64,000 bases of DNA from Paramecium pentaurelia. Taxonomy: Eukaryota > Ciliophora > Oligohymenophorea > Peniculida > Parameciidae. The translations under genes were made by a program, and so were the position numbers. The stretch is from the NCBI GenBank assembly GCA_905183005.1, contig CAJJDO010000047.1, positions 73,180-137,179 on the forward strand, given 5' to 3'. The notes beneath the pieces are model-generated. The model saw nothing but the letters and a program-made list of their open reading frames with translations, made no database searches and was not told the DNA's origin. Below are positions 40,527-54,058 of this stretch, piece after piece; the first letter of the stretch is position 1; the number at the start of each line of letters is the position of its first letter.

Positions 40527-41587
40527 ATTACAAATAAACTAATTAATGATTTAAATATTGATGACCGTTAAAAATAAGTCAAGATAATAATTACAACTAG
40601 AAGAGAAATATTAAACACTTTAGGATATTAAACTTGGTTTTATGGATATAGTATAAGAAGTTTAAAAGAAGTATAAATCTAAGATTTCGATAAAGATTAA
40701 AAAAGTGATTATTTAATTTAATATACTGAACTAAGTGTAAAGAGAAAAATAAGAGTTGTTTATGATTTCTTGAAACAGATTTCATAATTAAATTTTAATT
40801 TAGATGAATTTTTAGCTATATGGCAATAAGTTAATATATAAGTTTAACAAAGTATCAAAAATTCTCATAATACTTAATTAGAATAAATTTTTGAAAATTC
40901 TTAAAGGGAAGAATTAATCAAGAAAATTTTAGAACATTCTCCATTTAAATAATTAAAGGTTGAATAGATTACAGGACTCAGAAAGGATTTATCATCTTTG
41001 TGGAGTGTTTATAAATTTGAAAAGGCAATAGAAAATGTGGGTATTTCTGACTTATTGTCAACTCCTTTTATGTTGGAAATTATTGTCTAAGTATTACCTA
41101 GTATGGCAAAACAATAGTAAGGATCTGGAGATATTAAAAATAGATTTGTTTAAAGCTATCTTAGTTTAATAAATAAATTTTGCTTATCTAAAAAATTAAT
41201 AGAAAATTATAAAATTAATTTAGATTAAAAAGAAAATAAAAAAGTAATTTAACCAATTCTTGATAGTAAAAAATCAAAAATTAAGTATGATGATTTTGTT
41301 GATAAATATGAATAAAAAACTAAAAGTGATTAAATAATGGATTTATTGGAAAGTTTAAAGTTCTTTTCAACTTATTCAATAACTAGTATTCTTAAAATTG
41401 ATAACAATAACTTATTAGTTGATAATAAATCTTTTACACTTTATAATCAAGATATAGAATATGTAGTTTAAGCTTTGAAGATGAAAAAATATACTATTTT
41501 TGAGTTCTATGACAGTTTCATTCATTTTTATCATGAGTAATAAATTCAAAAATTAAGAGAAACTGGTAAAATTTCAAATTGGGAAAG
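40525..41587 (+). repeat. Assembly-duplicated stretch in gene C, B-type variant
   Basis: It ends at N 41588 and is repeated by 41589 onward. It carries the variants of gene B (for example GATATAGTATAAGAAG near 40640), while the copy after the N carries its own set. The part after the N is taken as the genuine gene C. Confidence 0.7.
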
Positions 41588-44500
41588 NTTATTACAAATA
41601 AACTAATTAATGATTTAAATATTGATGACCGTTAAAAATAAGTCAAGATAATCATTACAACTAGAAGAGAAATATTAAACACTTTGGGATATTAAACTTG
41701 GTTTTATGGATAGAGTTTAAGAAGTTTAAAAGAAGTATAAATCTAAGATTTCGATAAAAATTAAAAAAGTGATTATTTAATTTAATATACGGAACTCAGT
41801 GTAAAGAGAAAAATAAGAGTTGTTTATGATTTCTTGAAACAGATTTCATAATTAAATTTTAATTTAGATGAATTTTTAGCTATATGGCAATAAGTTAATA
41901 TATAAGTTTAACAAAGTATCAAAAATTCTCATAATACTTAATTAGAATAAATTTTTGAAAATTCTTAAAGGGAAGAATTAATCAAGAAAATTTTAGAACA
42001 TTCTCCATTTAAATAATTAAAGGTTGAATAGATTACAGGACTCAGAAAGGATTTATCATCTTTGTGGAGTGTTTATAAATTTGAAAAGGCAATAGAAAAT
42101 GTGGGTATTTCTGATTTATTGTCAACTCCTTTTATGTTGGAAATTATTGTCTAAGTATTACCTAGTATGGCAAAACAATAGTAAGGATCTGGAGATATTA
42201 AAAATAGATTTGTTTAAAGCTATCTTAGTTTAACAAATAAATTATGCTTATCTAAAAAATTAATAGAAAATTATAAAATTAATTTAGATTAAAAAGAAAA
42301 TAAAAAAGTAATTTAACCAATTCTTGATAGTAAAAAATCAAAAATTAAGTATGATGATTTTGTTGATAAATATGAATAAAAAACTAAAAGTGATTAAATA
42401 ATGGATTTATTGGAAAGTTTAAAGTTCTTTTCAACTTATTCAATAACTAGTATTCTTAAAATTGATAACAATAACTTATTAGTTGATAATAAATCTTTTA
42501 CACTTTATAATCAAGATATAGAATATGTAGTTTAAGCTTTGAAGATGAAAAAATATACTATTTTTGAGTTCTATGACAGTTTCATTCATTTTTATCATGA
42601 GTAATAAATTCAAAAATTAAGAGAAACTGGTAAAATTTCAAATTGGGAAAGTTTTTAGGTAGATATTTTATAATTTTCATAAAATTTAGCAATAGATATG
42701 ACAATTAATTAATTATCTTAAATTACATATTAATAAAAAGGTAAATTGAAATTAACAAATAATTATAATAAATATTAAGATGATAATGTTTGGCTTGATG
42801 ATTATTTTAATGATTCATAATAGGAACTTGATTATAATAAATTAATAAGAAGTTGTATTCTATTAAATGCTAAAGGAAGTAACTATTCATTTACTCACAA
42901 ATCTATTTAAGAATTTTATGTTGCTAAATATATTTTAGATTTATTGCTTTAATCAACCATTTAAATTTTGAATGAAAAAAATTAAGAATAAAAACATACC
43001 AATAGATTAATGGAATCATTATATAACTAATCTAAATTAAATATATCAAAAGATCATTATAAAGGAGTGTTAATATTTATAAAAGACAAATTAAATAGTT
43101 TAGAAAACATAAAAGAAAATCTTATTAATATAGTTAAACTATCAAGTGATGATAAGTTCATAAATGCTGCTTCAAATAGTATTTTTTTGTTATCTTAATT
43201 GGATGCTTACTTAGGATTTGAAGATTTTTAAGGAATTTAATTAGTTGATACAAATATTTCAGGTTTAAGTTTTTGTCATTCAGATTTAAGAAATTCTAAA
43301 TTTACAAAAGTTAATATAAATTCTTGTAATTTTAATTATGCTGATTTAACAGATTGTTTATGGGAAGTATAATGTAAAGAAAAACCATTTTTATAAAAAG
43401 ATAAATAAATAAAAGTAGTTGAATTCTCTCCAAATGGTAAATTTATTGCATCAAATGGATAAGACAATTTAGTAATACTTTGGGATTTTGAAAATTATAA
43501 AGAACTAGTAGCATTGGATGGTCATTAAGATGAAATATTATCAGTTGCCTTTTCTTATGATTGTAAAACTTTAGCTTCTTCAAGTAAAGATAAAACTATA
43601 AAGTTATGGGATATTTAAGATCCATAATAAAAATAATTGATAGTTTCTTTAAATTATCATGACAATCCAGTTACAGGAGTTAAATATGCTTTAGATGGAA
43701 AAAAAATAGTTTCAGCTGATGATGCAGGATTTTTGATGCATTGCAATTCTAATGTTAAAGTACTTAAGTAATTATTAATAGTATCATTTTTGATAAAGAA
43801 ATTAATAAAATTTAACTTGATAGTAATGAATAAATTTTAACATTAAGATTTCCGCACTATTATCAATAAGATGTGATTATGGATATGAATACAGTTTAAG
43901 AAGTTATCATTTCTGAATCAGAAAAATAAGATATAATTTATTATGAGGGTTATGCTTTTAAATCAACTTAAGATGAAATTATAATATACGATGATAAAGA
44001 ATAAAATTTGGGTGAATCCTACGAGATTGATTGTGAATTCAATAAATCTATTCAATGTTTTTCATTCTCAACTAATTATTAAGTATTTGCTTGGTATTAT
44101 AATTATTATAATTAAGAAGAATTAATTTTTTATGATTTTAAAGAAAAAAAACTAATAGATAATATTGAAAATAAAGGAAGAGTTAAGAAAATAGCCTCCT
44201 CCCCATGCAAACCTGTACTATCTGTAATTTATGAAGATGGAAACTTATATTTTTGGAATATTAGTAAATCTCCTTTTGAATGTTAAAAGTTTAATTAGGT
44301 TGATGAGAATGTTCAGATAGATTAAATTGCATATTCACCTGATGGTTCATTATTAATTATTTACACCAAAGATAATATGCTCAGAATTTTCGATGAGATA
44401 AATGGATCAGAAATAAAGAATAAAAACTTAGAATTTTCCATTAATGGAGATATTTTAGTTTCAAATGATAATGAGACTTTGGCTTTGATACGATCTTACT

Positions 44501-47500
44501 ATAATCGTGATATCATTCTATGGAACTTTATTTAGGATAAGGAAATATTAAAAGTTGAAAAATATTATAATTATCCTATTATTTAATTTTGTCAAGATGG
44601 AATATCTTTTGTACATTTACAAGATAAAAATTTAAGATTTTTGAATAAAAATACAGGAGATTTAATTATTAGTTATTAACTTCCTTAAGATTCATCTTAT
44701 GATTGTATTCGTTTCTTTAAGGATGGTGAGCAATTTGTGACTACTGGGACATACATTAGAATTTGGAAATATTCTGAAAATAAAATAGAAATGATTAGTG
44801 CTTATAAACCTGATGGTAGAGTTACAGAATTATTATTAACTGATAATGACTAAAATCTAGTATGTATTGTGGATGGACATTTAAAAATTATCCCTCTGTA
44901 GATATGCAATTTAAAATAAATAATCCCTACTTCAAATAGAATTGACAAATTTTTAACAAATGGATATCTAGTTACCAATGATAATCATAGCGTTGAAGTT
45001 TATGATTGGAAAAATGCTTAGTCAATAATTAAATTGAATACTGAAATTAATAATGTATATTTCTTTTAAGATGGTTAATATTGCTTAATGATGAAAAATT
45101 AAAGAATTATGAAAATAAGAATTGATTCTCAAGATGAAATATTTTCTTTAAACATTTGTGAATAGATTTAGAATGCAAAACTCATAAAAAATGAATAGAT
45201 TCTAATTATCGAATGTAAAAATACATTAAAATTATTCAATCTGGAAGATTCTTCCAATATCTATGAAATTCAAACTTATGTAAATAATAATTTAGATTAT
45301 TTCTATTGGTCAATTAATAATGATTATATTTGTTACAGACCTAATGCTAATTTTGTAATTAGAGAAATAAAAACAAAATAAAAAAATAAATTTATATCTC
45401 TAGAAAATAAAGTGCTTCAAATAAATTCCTTTGATTCTAAAGATCAAATATTTTTAGAAGATAAGAGCGGCCAAGGTATCCTAAATCTTGTTTCTTAACA
45501 GTTTAATTTATTTAAAAAATAATTTAAATAATCAACAAATTCTTAAAATGAATAAAATATTTTTTGTGAAGGAATAGGTTGCTATGCACAATTATTTGAA
45601 GTTGCACATGATATATACTTGATTACTTTTAATGATAATCAGATATTGCCACAATAAATAAAAAAAAATGGTTAATTTTTATATACTTATTTAAATTACA
45701 ATTAAGTCACTATATTGTCTATAGATGAATAAAAATAACTAAAAATTTAATGTTCCTTATATTTTAAGCCAGAAATTAAGAAGTTGTCAGTAACTCCTTC
45801 TTTCGATTATATAACTGTCTTATATTAAAATAAAGTAAAATTAATAAATTTAGATTGGTTGTTATAAGTCGAAATGGTAAGTATTTATGAATTGAAGGAT
45901 GATGTTAAAGATATAAGTTCTTTTATAATATCTTAAGATAATACAAAAATTATTACAGGATCTAAAGCTATTAGGGTCTATAGATTGGATTTAAAAAAAG
46001 AGAAAGATTATTACAACAATTTGTACAAGTAAATAAATTGTTTTGTTGAAATTGATTAAAACACTATTTGTATTGGTGAAGACAAAAATATATAACTGGT
46101 GAGAATTGATAATTATTTAAATGACATTATTTTAGGAGAACATGAAAATGCTATTACATGTTTGAGTTACTGTTAAAGAACATAATTATTAGCATCAGGT
46201 AGTAAAGACTAAAAGATATTTTTGTGGAATGTGGATGCTAGAAAGAAAATAGCAGTATTTGAAGGTCATACATAGTGTGTTAATAAATTATCTTTTTCAC
46301 CTGATGGAAAATGTTTGGCTTCTGCAAGTGATGACAAATAAATTAAATTATGGAATATTGAATTAAGTGAATAATCAAAAATATCAAAAGGACATTACAA
46401 ACGTGTAAATTAAGTTACTTTCTCAAAAGATGGTCTTATTCTAGCATCATGTAGTGATGATTATTAAATTATTTTATGGGATTTAATAGAAAAAAACTTT
46501 ATCATTATGTTAGAAGAACATACTTCATACGTAATATGTTTGGAGTTCTCTTTTTGTTCAAAATGGTTGGCATCAGGAAGTTATGATGGATCGATTTGTT
46601 TATGGGATGTTAAATTTCCACATGAGACAACATTATTCTATAAAATATAAGAGATTTAATTGTATCCAGATTACTTATGTTTTACTCCATCAGGATGTTT
46701 TGCTACTCTTTCTAATGATGATGATTAACAAAATAATAATGACTAAAAACGAATTACTTATAAAATTTAAATTTGGAGTTTTAATCAAATTTGTAAAAAA
46801 AATGATAAAATATTTGAAATTTGTAACAAATCTTAGAATCCTTTTTGTATAACAGATGATAATATTGCATTTTATGATAAATTGGTTAAAGTCTATGATA
46901 TATCAACAAACACAACTGAAAATCTTGAAGGACATTTAAATGATGTGAAAATGATTAAACTTTGGGATTCTAATAGGAAATTATTATCAGTAGATGATAA
47001 TAATATTATGATTTATTGGGAAAAAATAAAAAAAACTTGGAAGAAGTAATAATAAACTGTATTAGAACCAAATATTACTCAAATTGATATTATTAGATAT
47101 GATAATCAAGATTTCATAGTAACAAACAATGAAAATTCAATAATTATATCAAATCTTAATTAAATGAAATAGTAAAAACTATTTGATTTTGAATTTAACC
47201 ATTCAATTTCGGATTTTTGTTTATCAAAGAGTTAAAATTTCTTTATATTTTAAAATTAAGATAAAGAAATAATATTTTTAGATTGTGTTTCTGGACAAAG
47301 TAAAAATACATTGATTAATTGTTACAATACACGATAGGTTAAAGTATCAAATGATGATAGATTTATAGCTATTAATGATTATTCTTAAATTAAGATCTAT
47401 GAAATCTATGAAAAGTAAGAGTAAGCGGTAATTGATTAAGAAGAAAATGTAGACATTTTAGATTTTAGCTGGGATGATTCAAATATATTATATATAGCAT

Positions 47501-49368
47501 CAGAAAAAAAAATAATTAAAAAGTGTAACATTAAAAATAGATCTAAAGAAATAATTTTTGAATTGGAGAATTCTTATCATTATATCTTTTCATCTAGACA
47601 ATGCAATTATTTAATTTATAAGGATTATTATAAGCCTTTTACTGTAATAAATTTAAGTACTACATAAGAGTATTAACCTCCTATAGAAGGTAAGTAAGTA
47701 CTTGCGACCTTTTCTTATGATGAAAATTTAGTTGCTATATCTACATCAGATTTTAAAATCTATTTATGGAATTATGAAAAATAAATTATTACAGAAAAAA
47801 AATTGATTTATAAACAAAAAACTCAAAATTTAACTTTTACAGATAATGACAATGAGTTGATTTGTTGTTTAGAAAGATCAATTTGTTTATTTGAGATTTA
47901 AGAAGATCTTTAATTAATATTAAAATATATTTGGCAAATAGATTTTTATAATAATTACACTTACAGTCTTAAGCATAAATCAGTTTTCATTATTTAATCA
48001 ATTGATTATTCTGCAATCGCAAAAATTAGATTTGTGAATTTTGCATAAACTAAAATATTAATTGATGAAGAGCATAATCCCATTAATTTTCACTCCTCTT
48101 ACTATGGAGATTATATAGCATCAATAAGTTAATAAAGTTTAATCATTTGGGACTTTAAAAACGAAAAGTAAATATTAAATACTACTTAATGGTGTGGTAA
48201 ATAAGTTATGCTCATAGAATTAAAGACAGTAATAATTGGAGGGTATAAAGAAATCAAGATTTTAGATATTTCAAAACTTGACAATATTTAAGAAATTAAA
48301 AAAATTACTTTTGAGTAATAAATCAGAAGTCTTTCATTTTCTTTAAAATAGTAATATTTTGTTTGTGCATTTGAGAAAAAAATAAAAGTATGGAGAATTT
48401 TTAATGATAGATAATGTTAATAAATAGCTATATATGATACAAAATATACTGGATATACGGATCCTGTTATTTCAGATTCTGGTGATATTTTAGTTTACTA
48501 AGAAGAAGAAAATTTGAAGGTAATTAGGATAAAGTAATTAAATTCTATAGAAATAATCTTAAAAACAGTGAATGGTCTTTAATATTCCTCAGATTATTAA
48601 TATTTGATAACATTAATAGATGGATGTCCATAATTATTTACTTCAAATTTAGAACTAGTAGAAAATTAATTAGAAAGCTCATTATAAGATATAAAAGGAG
48701 ATTTTATAAAATTAACTTCTGTAGATTAATTATTTGCAATCGCAAATAATTCTTGCATATGGTTAGTTAAAATTGTAGATAAAAATAAATTAACATTGAT
48801 TAGGAAGATTATGTTAGAAGTAAAAGATGATATTTTTGTTTCTTTTGGAATTAACCCTTTAGGAACTCGGTTAATTTTTGGCAACGAATTTGGATCAATT
48901 TACTTTTGGGATTTAACTAATTCTAACAATGTGAATAACCCTAAACCAAATTAAATTATAAAAAATTAAAATGATGCAATTATCTATATAGCATTCAGCC
49001 CAAATGGAACTGACTTTTCAGCAGCAGTTTATGATGGATCTATAAATTTATATTCAGTGGAATAAATAAATAATGTTTAAAATATAAAATAAAATGATGA
49101 TAATTAAGAATAGAATTAAATATAAGTAATTGAAAATTTGAATGAAGAATTCAAATTAATTTGTTATAAATCATTTTCCAGATAATCTTTATTATTAGCC
49201 AATAAATGCAAAATAAAAAATTCATAAATCAAATAAAACGAAAAATCAATTCTGTAATTATTCAAATAAAAAGGAGCAGATGAATGAATGATATTATTTA
49301 AAAAATAATAATAAATTATTTAAATTTAGAATATATTAATATATATGTAAAATCTATATAAATATACA

Positions 49369-52197
49369 TCATAATACTACCGATAATAATCCATCTGATA
49401 ATTCAAATAAAAATTTATCAATTTCCGTTTAAAAGCTTTCAATACAACTTTTATCAGATTTAATCTAAATAATATAATTATTAATACTTCTAATAAGACT
49501 TCTGTTGAATTTTATTATGTTGAAATATTGGATATTATGATTGCTAAGTTTTAACCATTAATTAGATAAGACAATAATCCAATATTTATTGTTTTTGATA
49601 CATTTTAAGTAATCAAATCAAGGTTTAAGTTTTATTTAATTGAATATTAAAATACTTGATTTGTATTATCTAAGATAACAGTTGCAAATGGTTATGATAA
49701 CAATTTCTTATAAAGTTACAAATAATTTCCTTCTAAATAGCATTTTATTATTAATGAAGTATCATATGTTATGTATTAAAAACAATTTTATGATAAATAT
49801 AAAAAAGTATTTGGTATTAGAAATTCAAGCATACTAATTCTATAATTTTATGTTCTTATAGCAAAAGATAATGAAGATTCATTCTTAATGTCTTATAAAA
49901 TGATATCAAAAGCAAAATGCATAGATAATTTTGGATTTACTTTAACAACATAAAATAATTGTTTTTCTTAATATGATGGTAACTCTTCTATTAATTTGTA
50001 ATTATTTTAAATATAAGAGTTTCTATCTAATAATATTTTTATTCCTAAATTATCTAATTTAAAAGGGCAATTATTAATAACTCTAATTCCTAAACAGATA
50101 CAAGACTTTTATAAATCTAATGTATGAGAACAATAGATTTAAACAAAATCACTAACTCCAGTAATTAATTTAGAATTCAACTACAATTCAGTAAAAATAT
50201 TTTTTGAAGGTAATTATAATGATCTTAAATTCATAATAAGAGTATTTTGTTCAGATGAAAATTGTTTTTATTGAAATATATTGTAAGCTATTTGATAAGT
50301 AGTTAGATTTTATAAATTTTGATTGATTGAATCAATTTAATTATTAATTTTGATTTATAATTGATCTTATTAAAGGAATTCTTTATATTAAAGAGATTTA
50401 ACAAAATTACGATTGTATTCTATCAATTATTCAGCTATATGATCATTTTTCCTTTATTATAAATTATCATTATAATCTGAAAGTAATTCTAAAATCTATT
50501 ATTTGATATGATTTTCAGGTGTATGAAAATTGATTGATAAATAATAAAGTATCTTATAGACATTTTACAAGAGATTAAGTTAACAAATTTAAGTTTATAC
50601 AGGTTATATCATAAAAGTTCTAAATTCTGCCAATATATTTATATAATCTAATTTACAATTCAAACTATTTTCATTGAATTTTCTTGTAATTATTAATAGA
50701 GTCTAAACTTTCTAATTGAAACTTATTTAATTTGTATTCATTCTATTTATTAAATCATCTAATCTTATTTCATCTGATGGTATTACATTTATGCATTCTT
50801 CAATTAATAATAAATACATAATAATGGCTTCAATATTACAACCATCCCAAATAAAAGCATTACAGATTTCCATTATTTCTAATAATATAGATTTATTAGT
50901 TTCTTAATGTATAGCTGCAATAATTAAACAACAGATTAGTTCTTCAGGTTCATCTTTTATTTTAGTTAGGAACCAAGTCTAATTGTATAATCCTAATATT
51001 GCACTAGTCTTTTTTTAATAAAGTAATTCAATTGATTTTTAGATTAAATTACTGAAACAATAAAGAAGAAATAAAAGTCTAGTCAATTAGTTTTAAATAA
51101 GGAAAGAAATCTCTAAAATTCTTATTGATATAGCAATATTTGTATTCAAATCCATATCTAATTATAGGATTTAAAGTAATATTTGGTTTAATTCTTTTTT
51201 ATAATTGACCTTCTTAATATATTTATCTATACAATCAAATAGTTACCAAACAATCTAACCTGTATTAAAATATTCATATGATTTGCATTATGAAATAATA
51301 TTAATAAGGAAATTGGAAATTTAGACTATAATATCTATTTCAAAATTATATTATAGAATATCATATAATCCAGCTTTAATAATTTTATTATTGAAATCCA
51401 TGACATTTAATTTATATATTTGTGTATTCTAATTTTATTGAATAGTATTTTATTATTATATCTATTTAGGAGAATCAAGCAAAATTTAAGATAATAAAAA
51501 TAACATTTTAGATCTAATACGAATTTCATAACTGCAAATTTTTTCATATAAAAGTTGAATTCGACACAATAAATATTATTTAATTTATTGATTATCATAA
51601 TTGACTTATGTAAGATTATTAGGATTCTATAATTTACTTTATAGAAATTCTGATAAACATATTATACAATTAGCTGAGATATCTCTATTATTAGAAAAAC
51701 AATTTTCAGCTATTCTCAAGTAAATATTAGTTATTGTTTATTTTGGCATATCTATTGAATCAACTTCTGTTTCTTTTGTTAGTAATAATTACAATATAGA
51801 ATTGACTGCACATAATCTTTCGTAATGGAAATCAGAGGACCTATTAAATGGTTGAATTATACTATTCAATTATTTAATAAAATGCTGTATCGTATGATTT
51901 AACAATTTACATTAAATTGCTGATGGGTAACGAATATGCTAACTTAAGTGATAATAATTGAATTTCATAATCTTTATTGCTAAAATCTTTCTCTAATTCT
52001 AAACAAACAAGTTCAGATGAGGGGAAAGTCTTGAGTAATGGATAACAATTTAATTTTAATATTCTATGAATTGGGTTTTTGTAAATATCTATTATTTTTG
52101 CAAAATCTTTAGGATTTGCTGATGATTCTGATAGGTAACTCTATAGACTTCTCAAATAATTCAATTGCTTTTTAACTTCCACTTCAACATTATCCAT
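49369..52197 (-). CDS. Large coat-complex subunit, TPLATE-like (TSET/adaptin family)
   Basis: Three exons give 927 aa. Introns are at 51841-51862 (22 nt) and 49465-49487 (23 nt). It starts MDNVEVEVKKQLNYLRSL and ends FLFELSDGLLSVVL. The first about 550 residues are helical with alternating leucine-rich helices, as in the ARM/HEAT solenoid of adaptin large subunits. Positions around LLEIMEICNAFIWDGCNIEA resemble, from memory, the LEVVEVCRPCVKWDCDGRT region of plant TPLATE. The last third is beta-rich and appendage-like (CICLGIRVINNCPFKLDNLG), followed by YRISMLEFLIP, which recalls the YKIPLTELLLP of TPLATE. TSET is an ancient endocytic coat related to AP and COPI coats that is known to be kept in ciliates. 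It would act at the plasma membrane in cargo and coat assembly. An ordinary AP large subunit is the main alternative. It ends 82 nt from the convergent gene C. Confidence 0.55.
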
Positions 52198-52230
52198 TAT
52201 TAATTTATATATAATAAATTAGTTATAATA

Positions 52231-53113
52231 TCAAAATACAATACAGCCACATCCACCTTTTTTGGCAGAAGATTATTATGTATTTTAACCTTACTATTGT
52301 TTGTCATTTTATTATTAATTTTGAACTATAGGACTTAAACGAGTAACAGCCTCTTTTGCTTCAATATTACCAGCTTATGCTGCTTATTTATACCAGTATA
52401 GAGCCTATTATAAATTTAATTTAGTTCCAGTTCCTTCTTCATAAAGCACAGCCAGATTATATTAAGCATTTTCAAAACCACCTTTGGCTGCCTAGAGGTA
52501 CCAATCAAAAGCTTCAGTGGGATTACATTACAATAACACTGTAGCCAAGTTTGTCATTGCACATAAATCCCCTTTATCTGCTGCCATTCTATAATATTTT
52601 TTGGCCTCTTCAATTTAAATATGAGTTCCAATTCCAGATCTATAAATATTACCAAGATTGTTCATAGCTGATACTGATCCCTTGAAAAGAAATAAAAAAT
52701 GAATAAATACTAATTTAGCAGCTCTTTCAAACCAACTTCTACTCTTTTCAAAATCTTATTCTACTCCTTATCCAAATAAATGCATCAAGCCTAGTTAGAA
52801 CATTCCTTATTCATTTTATAATTCAGCTGCTTTGCTAAAGTATTTATATGCAATTTTATAATCAGGAGCAACAACTCTACCTAAATAATAAATAGATGCC
52901 AGATTATATGCAGCTTAAGCATGTTTATTTGCAGCTAATTGATACCTAAAATTAATAATATTCAAAATACCATTAAATACATTCTTAAATATTTTATTGA
53001 GCCCCTTTTCCATCTTCATACATTAAACCTACTTTGAATTATGCATCAGTATCACCATCCTAAGCTAATTTAAGATAATGCTGCATTTCATCATAATCTG
53101 TTGTTTATTGCAT
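52231..53113 (-). CDS. Sel1-repeat protein with CaaX-like C-terminus
   Basis: Three exons give 275 aa. Introns are at 52946-52970 (25 nt) and 52681-52710 (30 nt). The chosen start gives MQQTTDYDEMQHYLKLAQ. The body is a run of about seven Sel1/TPR-like repeats of about 36 residues with the typical A..G...A...L...Y..G pattern, such as GDTDAQFKVGLMYEDGKG, GSVSAMNNLGNIYRSGIG and GFENAQYNLAVLYEEGTG. A glutamine-rich linker leads to KKGGCGCIVF-stop. The last four residues fit a prenylation CaaX box (C-I-V-F), which would anchor the protein to membranes; that is inference. Sel1 proteins usually serve as adaptors. The stop lies 33 nt from the start of the next minus-strand gene, so the two lie in tandem. 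Confidence 0.85.
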
Positions 53114-53269
53114 TAGATTATAAAAATTACAATAAGAAATGTACTAAAATAATAATTTAATTTTTTATTCAAAAAGCTATTCAAAAAACACTGACAGAAC
53201 CCTAAGAATCAAACAATTAATTTAATTTTAATTTATTTTTAGAAATAATATTACATATTTGTATTCTCT

Positions 53270-54058
53270 AACATTTAAAATATCAATAAGTCTATAAATT
53301 CTAAAGTTCTCTGTCATATTTATTATCATATCCAAAAGGAATTCAATTATCTAATTATCAAACATAACTTTAAGATGAATTATCAATTAAAACGATTTAA
53401 TTTAATGATCTGCCAATTATTTTCAAATCTTTTATCTACATACTTCCTATTGTTAAACTAATACTATTTCCATAAAAATCTATGTGAGATTACATTATTT
53501 TCAAGGTTTAAATAATCCAAAACTTGTTTACCATAATATTGATGTGATGCAGTAAAAACTATGATTTTAGATTTTTATTATATTAATTCATGATAAAGAA
53601 CTAATATCTCATCAAAATGAAAGAGTATAATTATTTTATCTAATTTACAATATCTTGACACCTTTATATATATAACTTGATATTTGATTTTGATAGCTAT
53701 CGTTTTTAAATCATTAAGATCAACTGGTCTAAGATGATATGGTACATGATATCAACGGAGAAATCTAAAATAATCATGTAAATATGGGTGAATGAATAAC
53801 TTACTTCATTTTTCTTAAGTAATCTTGAAATTAAACATTGTCTTTATTAAATAAAATACTTTTCAAAATACTTTAATTCTAAATTTATTATTGATTAAGA
53901 TTACTGTAATTTCTTAGAATGATTTGGATATATCCATTAGATATTAGTATTTTATGGGTTTTTTTAAATATTCTATCATAAATCTGTTGATATTTTTGAA
54001 CTTTATATCCAATAGAATCTAACTTTTATGATAAATTGAGTATATTTATTTGATTTAG
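53270..54058 (-). pseudogene. Decayed FCP1/SCP-type (NIF family) phosphatase
   Basis: On the minus strand the family signatures appear in the right order but in different frames. A segment KIIVFTASHQYYGKQVLDYL (about 53510-53580) matches the FTAS motif region. A later segment has KDLKIIGRSLNQIVLIDNSS (about 53370-53430), the conserved aspartate-asparagine region. DNKYDREL follows. The catalytic DxDxT loop reads LFHFDEILVL, so the nucleophile aspartate is histidine and the threonine is isoleucine. TGA codons and frame shifts interrupt the rest. A coding-like upstream part with a possible 40-nt intron (53764-53803) extends to about 54058 and perhaps to 54430. I read it as a dead copy of a phosphatase that would act on RNA polymerase II CTD or related phosphoserines. 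Confidence 0.7.

Larger units (their letters stand above)
36300..49287 (+). pseudogene. Giant NACHT-WD40 gene C, frameshifted copy of B
   Basis: Start taken at ATG 36300, the equivalent of methionine 6 of B, because the B start codon is ATT here. TGA 49285-49287. N-terminus with RGGGCG, NACHT with GNAGSGKS and DSYDEM, pentapeptide-type segment and WD40 tail are all present and very close to B. The stretch before N 41588 equals gene B, and 41589 restarts at the equivalent of 40525. At about 43757 a deletion of 481 nt relative to B (equivalent to about 26704-27184) shifts the frame and leads to TGA 43874-43876. Downstream the original frame resumes, is open to the end, and still reads as good WD40 sequence. 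As drawn, C would give a protein cut after the first WD40 repeats. The deletion may be real, recent decay, or an unmarked assembly join; the intact downstream frame favours very recent damage or an artefact. Confidence 0.7.

Noticed and set aside
49660..50127. Plus-strand open frame of about 155 codons downstream of gene C
   Set aside because: It lies opposite the minus-strand TPLATE-like gene, whose frame is continuous here and has restored introns and domain sense. The plus-strand frame is a shadow.
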